12,363 nucleotides of DNA from CAZSAT01 sp964604675. GTDB taxonomy: Bacteria > Myxococcota_A > UBA796 > CAJQPC01. This document shows positions 6,584 through 12,363 of this stretch, in pieces; the first letter of the stretch is position 1; each line of letters opens with the position of its first letter. The stretch covers positions 1 through 12,363 of the forward strand of contig CAZSAT010000174.1 in NCBI GenBank assembly GCA_964604675.1. The letters are read 5' to 3'. Made by a program: the position numbers and the translations under genes. Below the pieces are notes generated by a model that saw only the letters and a list, made by a program, of their open reading frames with translations, was not told the origin of the DNA and searched no databases.

Positions 6584-8079
6584 TCGTACGGCATGCCCGC
6601 CGGCTCACGGTCGCCACCACCGAAGCGCACGGCCACGCCGACCTCGAGGCCCGCACCCACCGGCGAGGGCTCACCCACCGACTCGAAGACCTCGATCACG
6701 CCCGTCGACCCGTCGTATTCGCTCGAGACCCGGCCGCCGACCACCGCAGACAGCGGAACGAGCGCATAGACGTCGAAGCGGGGGTTCGCGCTGTACTCGC
6801 CGCCCAACAGCACCTGGGCTTCGACGGCCGACTGTGGCTTGAACAGCGGTACGGGGCTGTCGGCCGGGTCGGCCGTGGGCTTCAAGCTCGGATCGAAGAT
6901 CGAGCTGTAGACCAGCCCCCCGCCCACGATGGGGCGCGCCTTCGACACCGGGAAGGGCGCGAACAGCGCGCGTCCGCCGACCCACCAACCACCGTTGAGC
7001 ACGGAGTCGACGTTGTCGCCGCGCTCCTCGCTTCGCACGACCTCGTAGCTGTCTCCGGTGAGCTCGGCGTAGTCGCGATCGATGGCCATGTAGAAGCGGC
7101 CAGACTGCCACCCACCGCCCACGCTCACCTCGACCGTGGGAGCCACGCCGAAGCCGGCCCACGCGCCGAGCTTCCCGTTGGACGCGGTGGAGAGCGCCTG
7201 CCAGCCGTACTGATCGACCACCGCCAGAGTGGTGTCGTCCAGAGCGTAGCGGCCGTAGTACTCCATGTCGGACGGACCGCGGGCGAAGCCTCCCGCACCG
7301 CGCACGATGACCTGGAAGCGCCGCCCCGCCGAGCGGGTCGTCCACTGCGGGAAGGTGAGGCCGGAGTTCTTGTACTTCATGTACTCGCCCGGCGACATGT
7401 TCATGCGCTCCCAGGGCTTGGCTCCCTCCGCTTCCATGTCCGAGCTCAGGTCGTCGAGGGTGTACTCGCTGCGGCGGACGTTCCGATCGGCCACCACCGC
7501 GACGTCGCCGAGCTTGCCCTCGAGCTCGGAGAGCTGCGCGGCCACGGCGTCGTTGTCCAGGGCGCTCAGGCGGCGCACCTCGTCCTGGTTCTCACCCATC
7601 TCGCGGATGTCTTCGACCTGGCCAGCCTCACCCAGGACGACCGCGACCACCACGTCGGCGACCGAGGTGACGAACGCTTCGTCGTCGCCGGGGGCCACGG
7701 GGATGCGGAGCCCGAGAGCTTCCCGGCTGTCGACGACGTCGATGATGTTGACCTCGACCACCCGCGAGCCGTCGGTCTGCGTGCGGACCTGGCCGGTCAC
7801 CGCGAACGGCGCGTCCATCACCTCCCCGACCACGAACGCACAGCCGACGGCTTCGCCCGGCGGGCAGCTCGCCACGTAGATCCGGGACGAGTACTCCTTG
7901 AAGTCCGGTGCCTCGTCCGGCGTCCGGGCATCGATCTCCGCGCGCGCGTCGAGCTCGGCGTGCAGGGACGGGCCCAAGAGCGCCGAGAACCCTGCGGCGG
8001 CCGGGTCCCGAGCCTGGAATTCAGAGACGAGCACGACCTCTTCGGCCTGCGCGAACGTCGAGAGCAAGAAGAGCGGCAT
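6571..8079 (-). CDS. Probable outer-membrane beta-barrel protein with N-terminal periplasmic domain
   Basis: 502 residues from ATG 8079, whose A is shared with the stop of the upstream DUF255 gene (TGATG), so translation is probably coupled. MPLFLLSTFAQA is a short signal peptide, with cleavage before EEVV. Residues 13 to about 165 form an alternating alpha/beta domain resembling the TolB-N/CsgG-like periplasmic domains of myxobacterial proteins, with a likely disulfide (SCPPGEAVGCAF). A short helical stretch rich in Leu and Asp follows (about 170-205). From about 250 to 495 there are repeated amphipathic strands rich in Gly, Tyr and Trp with acidic loops, as in outer-membrane barrels, ending in a strand with GVAVRFGGG. 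The last residues are YEL rather than the usual terminal Phe. The specific function is not recognised. An alternative GTG start lies one codon upstream. Confidence 0.82.
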   Translation of the reverse strand: MPLFLLSTFAQAEEVVLVSEFQARDPAAAGFSALLGPSLHAELDARAEIDARTPDEAPDFKEYSSRIYVASCPPGEAVGCAFVVGEVMDAPFAVTGQVRTQTDGSRVVEVNIIDVVDSREALGLRIPVAPGDDEAFVTSVADVVVAVVLGEAGQVEDIREMGENQDEVRRLSALDNDAVAAQLSELEGKLGDVAVVADRNVRRSEYTLDDLSSDMEAEGAKPWERMNMSPGEYMKYKNSGLTFPQWTTRSAGRRFQVIVRGAGGFARGPSDMEYYGRYALDDTTLAVVDQYGWQALSTASNGKLGAWAGFGVAPTVEVSVGGGWQSGRFYMAIDRDYAELTGDSYEVVRSEERGDNVDSVLNGGWWVGGRALFAPFPVSKARPIVGGGLVYSSIFDPSLKPTADPADSPVPLFKPQSAVEAQVLLGGEYSANPRFDVYALVPLSAVVGGRVSSEYDGSTGVIEVFESVGEPSPVGAGLEVGVAVRFGGGDREPAGMPYDYEL

Positions 8080-10214
8080 CACGGCGAGGCTACCTCGGGA
8101 TGGAGCTGGGCGAGGAAGGTGGGCAGGTCGTCCGCTGGTTGCTTGCACGTCCTGTCGGTGCAGACATAGGCCCGTGGCGCGCCATCCGGCCCAGCCTGCT
8201 TGCCCGCCAGGGAGGCGAACGGCGGGTCCTCGTCCGCCTCCACCAGGGACGCCACGTGCAGCGCTGGGACCCACGTCGCGGAGAGGGCTGCGGCCCACGG
8301 CGCGAGCTCCTCGAGCCGCCCGGAGCCGACCACGAGGATCACCTCGCGCGAGGGAGTTGCAGCGCGCAGGAGCGCCGTGGCCAGGGTGGGCGTCTGACCG
8401 GGGCCTCGCTCGAGGTCGGCGCCGGCCGCCACGAAGGTCCCTTCCACACGGCCTGGGTCGGCGCTCGACGCACCGTAGGCCTCGAGGCGCTGGAGCACGC
8501 GGACAGCGACCCCCTGCCCCGAGGGTTCGGCGCCGTCGGCGACGTCCTTCCTCCGCAGCGGCAGCTCCACGGTGTCCGGCGGGCTCCGGTAGAAGCCGCC
8601 GTCGACCTCGTCACCAAAGCGGCTGACCAGGACCGCGGCCACCTCGTCGGCGGCCTGGAGCCAGCGCAGGTCGCCGGAAGCCTCGTACAGGTCCAGCAGC
8701 CCGTTGGCCACGAAGGCGTGGTCGTCCAGCAACCCCGGCGGTGAGCCAGGCCCGATCACGCGCGGCAGCACACCGTCCACGCGCGCCTCCAGCACCCGCT
8801 GGGCGGTCTGCTCGGCACGCGCGACCATGGCGGCGTCGTCGAGGTAGCGGCCCGCCACGGCGAGCGCTCCCAACGCGAGGCCGTTGTAGGACACCACCAG
8901 CTTGTCGTCGGTCGCTGGCCGGACCCGCTCCGACCGCGCGTGCAGCAGCCGGAGCCGCGCCTCGGCGAAGGCCTCGGGCTCTCCTTGAACCCGAACGAGC
9001 ACGTTGGTCCCCTCGAAGTTCCCCGCCTCGGTCACGCCGTAGGCGGTCTGGAAGCGCTCGGCGTCCTCTCCGAGCACCTCCCGGATCTGCGACGGCGTCC
9101 ACACGTAGAAGGTGCCCTCTTCACCGTCGCTGTCGGCGTCGAGGCTGGACCAGTAGCCCCCCTCCGGGTCGAGGAGCTCCCGGTCCATCCAGCCCGCGAT
9201 GCCCCGCGCCACCTCGGCGAAGCGCGGCTCCTCGAAGACCACGGCGCCCAGGGCGTAGAGCCGCAGGAGCTGCGCGTTGTCGTAGAGCATCTTCTCGAAG
9301 TGCGGAACGGTCCAGGTGGCGTCGACCGTGTAGCGGTGGAAGCCGCCTCCGAGGTGGTCGTGCAAGCCGCCACGGTCCATGGCGCGCAGCAGCGTCTCGA
9401 CCTTGTCGAGCAGCTCCGGGTCCGATGTCTCCACGCCCTGCTCGAGCATGAACGCCAGCCGGGGCGCTCTCGGGAACTTCTTGCTGCCCCAGCCGCCGTG
9501 TCGGGCGTCCCAGCCCAGCTGCACCTGGCTCACGGCGAGCGCCAGCGTCTCCTGTGGATCGCCCGCATAGCGCCCGGTGGGCGCCGCTCGGGACGTCAGC
9601 ACCCTGTCGACCTCTTCGAGGGTCCGGCCGATCGCTGCGGGGTCGGACTGCCAGGCGTCGGACATCTGCTGCAGGATCTCGAGGAAGCCCGGGCGCCCGT
9701 AGCGCCCTACCTTGGGAAAGTAGGTGCCGCCGTAGAAGGGCAGGCCGTCAGGACCCAGCCAGAGGCTCGCCGGCCACCCACCGTTGTCACCCATCGCGTG
9801 CAGCGCGTCGAGGTAGAAGGCATCGATGTCGGGGCGGGACTCCCGGTCCACCTTGATCGCCACGTAGTGGGTGTTCAAGTAGGCGGCCGTGGCCACGTCC
9901 TCGAAGCTCTCCTCCTCCATCACGTGGCACCAATGGCAGGCGGCGTAGCCGATGCTCAGGAAGATCGGCACCTGACGGCGGCGCGCCTCGGCGAAGGCCT
10001 CCTCACCCCACGGGTACCAGTCCACGGGGTTGTGCCCGTGCTGGCGCAGGTAGGGGCTCGCGCTGTCGACGAGCCGGTTCTGGAACGGGCCGACGTCGTC
10101 GGCCGACCGGGCGATGCGATGACCAGCGACCCGTGGGGCTTCCACGGGGTCCGAGGGAAGCGCTCGGGAGTCGACGGTGCCGACGCAGGCCAGCCAGAGA
10201 GCATGCAGGAGCAT
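8079..10214 (-). CDS. Exported DUF255/YyaL (SSP411-like) thioredoxin-fold protein
   Basis: 711 residues. The N-terminal thioredoxin-like domain (DUF255, Thioredox_DsbH) carries FLSIGYAACHWCHVM with the CHWC pair at 93-96. The remainder is the (alpha/alpha)6-type domain of the family, with signature segments RGGLHDHLGGGFHRY and VPHFEKMLYDNAQLLR. The C-terminus has the usual YVCTDRTCKQP. The length matches full members of the YyaL/spermatogenesis-associated protein 20 family, whose biochemical function is not firmly established. MLLHALWLAC looks like a short signal or imperfect lipobox, followed by about 35 residues absent from the paralogue, so the protein is probably periplasmic. ATG 10214 has no clear ribosome binding site. 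A GTG at 10145 would remove the signal and is the alternative start. It is the first gene of a two-gene operon with the barrel protein, and divergent from its own paralogue. Confidence 0.93.
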   Translation of the reverse strand: MLLHALWLACVGTVDSRALPSDPVEAPRVAGHRIARSADDVGPFQNRLVDSASPYLRQHGHNPVDWYPWGEEAFAEARRRQVPIFLSIGYAACHWCHVMEEESFEDVATAAYLNTHYVAIKVDRESRPDIDAFYLDALHAMGDNGGWPASLWLGPDGLPFYGGTYFPKVGRYGRPGFLEILQQMSDAWQSDPAAIGRTLEEVDRVLTSRAAPTGRYAGDPQETLALAVSQVQLGWDARHGGWGSKKFPRAPRLAFMLEQGVETSDPELLDKVETLLRAMDRGGLHDHLGGGFHRYTVDATWTVPHFEKMLYDNAQLLRLYALGAVVFEEPRFAEVARGIAGWMDRELLDPEGGYWSSLDADSDGEEGTFYVWTPSQIREVLGEDAERFQTAYGVTEAGNFEGTNVLVRVQGEPEAFAEARLRLLHARSERVRPATDDKLVVSYNGLALGALAVAGRYLDDAAMVARAEQTAQRVLEARVDGVLPRVIGPGSPPGLLDDHAFVANGLLDLYEASGDLRWLQAADEVAAVLVSRFGDEVDGGFYRSPPDTVELPLRRKDVADGAEPSGQGVAVRVLQRLEAYGASSADPGRVEGTFVAAGADLERGPGQTPTLATALLRAATPSREVILVVGSGRLEELAPWAAALSATWVPALHVASLVEADEDPPFASLAGKQAGPDGAPRAYVCTDRTCKQPADDLPTFLAQLHPEVASP

Positions 10215-10237
10215 GAAACCGGCTAACGAGGAGGCGG
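10215..10237. promoter_or_regulatory. 23-bp gap between two divergent paralogues
   Basis: Only 23 bases lie between the two start codons, and most of these are the ribosome binding site of the rightward gene. Neither promoter can fit here, so each must lie inside the opposite coding region unless the leftward gene starts later, at GTG 10145. Confidence 0.7.
10228..10234 (+). promoter_or_regulatory. Strong ribosome binding site (GAGGAGG) of the rightward DUF255 gene
   Basis: GAGGAGG lies three bases before ATG 10238. It is the best Shine-Dalgarno sequence in the window and fixes the start of the cytoplasmic paralogue. Confidence 0.75.
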
Positions 10238-12181
10238 ATGAACCGCCTCGTCGACGAGCAGAGTTCCTACCTGCGCCAGCACGCCGACAACCCGGTGCAC
10301 TGGTGGCCGTGGTGCGACGAAGCCTTCGAGGAAGCCCGGCGGCGCGGGGTGCCCGTGTTCCTGAGCATCGGCTACGCGGCGTGTCACTGGTGCCACGTGA
10401 TGGCCCACGAGAGCTTCGAGGACCCCTCGATCGCCCAGCGCATGAACCGGGACTTCGTCAACGTGAAGGTCGATCGAGAGGAGCGGCCGGACGTCGACGC
10501 CTTCTACCTCGACGCCCTCCAGGCCATGGGCCGGCCGGCCGGGTGGCCCCTGTCGGTCTGGCTGGACCACGAGCGCCGTCCGTTCTTCGGTGGCACGTAC
10601 TTCCCGCCGACCTACCGCTACGGGCAGCAACCCTTCGTGGCCGTGCTGGAGAGCTTGTCGAGCTCCTGGTCGCGTGACCCCGAGGGCCAGGCCCGCTCCG
10701 CGGCCGAGCTGGTGCAGCGCATGTCGGAGTGCGAGAAGCTCCGACCCGCCGCGCGGCCCGGACGGAAGCAGATCGGCCAGGCTGTCGCCGAGCTCGTCCG
10801 CCACGAAGACGAGGACCAGGGCGGCTGGGGCGGCGGCGCGAAGTTCCCGATGCCGCCGAAGCTGGAGCTCCTGCTCACCGCGGGCGTGCTGTTCGGCCAC
10901 GATCAGGCCTTGCCGTGCGCCGAGCGTGCCCTCGACGCGATGGATCGGGGGGGGCTCCACGACCACGTGGGCGGCGGCTTCCACCGCTACTGCGTCGACC
11001 CCGAGTGGGATGTCCCCCACTTCGAGAAGATGCTCTACGACAACGCCCAGCTGCTGAGGGTGTACGCGATCGGTGCCCGGGTGCTGGACCCGCGCTTCGC
11101 CGCTCCGTGCCGCGGCATCGTGCGGCACCTGGTGCGCGATCTCCGCCGCACGGACGGCACCTTCGCCTCCTCGCTGGACGCCGACGCCGATGGTGTCGAG
11201 GGGGCCAGCTATGTCTGGACACGAGAGGAGGTGCGCGACGTCCTCGGTGCTCGGGCCCAGGCGGTGATCGAGGCCTACACCGTGCGGGAGTTCGGAAACC
11301 ACGAGGGAGGCACCGTGCTCCGGAGAGCCTCCAGCGAGGCGCCCGGCCCCGGCCTCCGCGCCGCCCTGCAGACCATGGAGAAGGCTCGCCGCGCTCGCGT
11401 GCAACCCGGGCGCGACCACAAGGCCGTGGTCGCCTGGAACGGGCTCGCGGTGTCCGGCCTGGCCGTGGCCGGTCGCCTCCTCTCCGAGGCTGGCTGGGTG
11501 CGCCTGGCGCGTGACTGTGCCGAGGTCCTCGTGAGCTGGGAGGACCGGCTGCCCCGGACCGTGGGCGGACGTCACGAGGGCGTGCTCCAGGACCACGCCT
11601 GGCTCGCCGAAGGCCTGCTGGACCTCCACGCCGCCACCCTGGAGTCTCGCTGGCTCGACCAAGCCTTGCGGGTCGCCGCCGCGATGACCGAGGGCTTCGA
11701 ACACGAGGGGCGCTGGTACCGGACCCGCCCCGACAGCGACATCGCCCTGCGCCAGCTCGACCTCGACGACGGCGCCATGCCGTCGGGCGCCGGCCGCGCG
11801 CTGGAGGTGCTGAGGCGGTTGGAGGCCCTCGGCTGGGGGCCCGCGAAGGGCCTGGTGGAGCGCTCCCTGCACACGCTCGGTGAGCGGGTCGGGGGGCTTC
11901 GCGGCGCGTGCCTGGCGAGCGTCGCAGCGCGCAGCGCGGTCCCGCAGGTCGAGATCGTGCTCAGCGGGGAGCTCGAGGCCCTGCACCCCCTCGCCGCCGT
12001 CGCGTGGCCCGACTGGCGCCCGCAGGCCGTGCTCGCAGCGGTCGGTGAACAGGACCTCGCGGCCTTTGCAGGACGCGCGCCGCGACCAGACGGCCCCCGC
12101 GCGTACGTGTGCCAGGATTCGGCGTGCAGCCTTCCGGCGCGGTCTCCGGAGTCGCTGCGGGAGGCCTTGGAAGCGCTGTGA
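10238..12181 (+). CDS. Cytoplasmic DUF255/YyaL (SSP411-like) thioredoxin-fold protein
   Basis: 647 residues from ATG 10238, set by GAGGAGG just upstream. The conserved N-terminus (MNRLVDEQSSYLRQH) begins at once, with no signal peptide, so the protein is cytosolic. The thioredoxin-like DUF255 domain has FLSIGYAACHWCHVM with CHWC at 49-52. The helical-barrel domain shares RGGLHDHVGGGFHRY and VPHFEKMLYDNAQLLR with the divergent neighbour, and the C-terminus has YVCQDSACSLP. The whole length aligns with the neighbour apart from the neighbour's extra N-terminus and several short gaps. The family's helical domain resembles N-acylglucosamine 2-epimerase and glycosidase barrels, but its reaction is not established. 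The stop codon overlaps the next gene's start (GTGA), so the two are likely translated together. Confidence 0.95.
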   Translation: MNRLVDEQSSYLRQHADNPVHWWPWCDEAFEEARRRGVPVFLSIGYAACHWCHVMAHESFEDPSIAQRMNRDFVNVKVDREERPDVDAFYLDALQAMGRPAGWPLSVWLDHERRPFFGGTYFPPTYRYGQQPFVAVLESLSSSWSRDPEGQARSAAELVQRMSECEKLRPAARPGRKQIGQAVAELVRHEDEDQGGWGGGAKFPMPPKLELLLTAGVLFGHDQALPCAERALDAMDRGGLHDHVGGGFHRYCVDPEWDVPHFEKMLYDNAQLLRVYAIGARVLDPRFAAPCRGIVRHLVRDLRRTDGTFASSLDADADGVEGASYVWTREEVRDVLGARAQAVIEAYTVREFGNHEGGTVLRRASSEAPGPGLRAALQTMEKARRARVQPGRDHKAVVAWNGLAVSGLAVAGRLLSEAGWVRLARDCAEVLVSWEDRLPRTVGGRHEGVLQDHAWLAEGLLDLHAATLESRWLDQALRVAAAMTEGFEHEGRWYRTRPDSDIALRQLDLDDGAMPSGAGRALEVLRRLEALGWGPAKGLVERSLHTLGERVGGLRGACLASVAARSAVPQVEIVLSGELEALHPLAAVAWPDWRPQAVLAAVGEQDLAAFAGRAPRPDGPRAYVCQDSACSLPARSPESLREALEAL

Positions 12182-12363
12182 CCACCACCCCGACGACATG
12201 GCGCCAGCACCTCCGCGCCGTCGCGGTGCTCACCGCCGGCTTCACCCTCCTCATGCTCGGAATGCCCGGCGTCAGCTTCATCAAGCGTGGAACCTACAAG
12301 GGGGCCAAGCAGCGGGCCGAGGCGCTCGAGCGCATGGGGGTCCTCGCGCACCTGGCCTTTGCA
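12178..12363 (+). CDS. N-terminal part of an unidentified membrane protein (runs off right edge)
   Basis: GTG 12178 overlaps the stop of the DUF255 gene by four bases (GTGA), and the frame then stays open for 62 codons to the window end. The visible part has a short polar N-terminus (VTTTPTTWRQHLR), one hydrophobic segment of about 17 residues (AVAVLTAGFTLLMLGMP), and then a basic, helical stretch (IKRGTYKGAKQRAEALER). This suggests a membrane-anchored protein with its first helix near residue 14. The family is not recognised from so little sequence. The overlap and the smooth continuation of codon usage support a real gene co-expressed with its upstream neighbour. Confidence 0.7.
   Translation, partial: MTTTPTTWRQHLRAVAVLTAGFTLLMLGMPGVSFIKRGTYKGAKQRAEALERMGVLAHLAFA

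Noticed and set aside
8940..10226. Plus-strand open frame of 428 codons opposite the exported DUF255 gene
   Set aside because: The minus strand carries the CHWC and barrel motifs. A similar shadow (10223-12199, minus) lies opposite the paralogue, showing that the mirror frames are just a by-product of the shared family sequence.

Overview
The window is high-GC, tightly packed DNA from a Gram-negative bacterium, most likely a member of the Myxococcota (former Deltaproteobacteria). The reasons are a lipoprotein with a long Asp-Thr repeat linker, GTG starts, exported proteins with very short signal peptides, and an outer-membrane-type beta-barrel protein. The assignment rests on style of sequence only; there is no rRNA or marker gene. 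Nine coding regions are supported, two of them cut by the window edges. No tRNA, rRNA, CRISPR array, insertion sequence or phage gene was seen.

Left region (1-4175). Two radical SAM-type proteins lie on the minus strand in one operon (2936-1623, then 1588 to the left edge). Divergent from them, 75 bp away, is a stand-alone HExxH-motif protein (3012-4175) of the family known as putative alpha-ketoglutarate-dependent peptide beta-hydroxylases. This combination is typical of peptide-modifying (RiPP-like) loci, but no precursor peptide is visible in the window. The upstream radical SAM protein lacks all three cluster-binding cysteines and carries a second, truncated copy of the same fold. This is the most unusual feature of the window.

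Middle region (4169-8079). A minus-strand Asp/Thr-repeat lipoprotein (5029-4169) meets the HExxH gene tail to tail with a 7-nt overlap. Divergent from it is an exported M16 zinc protease with a C-terminal membrane anchor (5123-6583). This gene ends inside the end of a minus-strand gene for a probable outer-membrane barrel protein (8079-6571).

Right region (8079-12363). The barrel gene is translationally coupled (TGATG) behind an exported DUF255/YyaL-type protein with a CHWC thioredoxin-like motif (10214-8079). A cytoplasmic paralogue of the same family (10238-12181) is encoded divergently, only 23 bp away. It overlaps by GTGA the start of an unidentified membrane protein that runs off the right edge. 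The pair suggests one version of the same enzyme on each side of the inner membrane. The intergenic gaps are so short that almost all regulatory signals must sit inside coding sequence.
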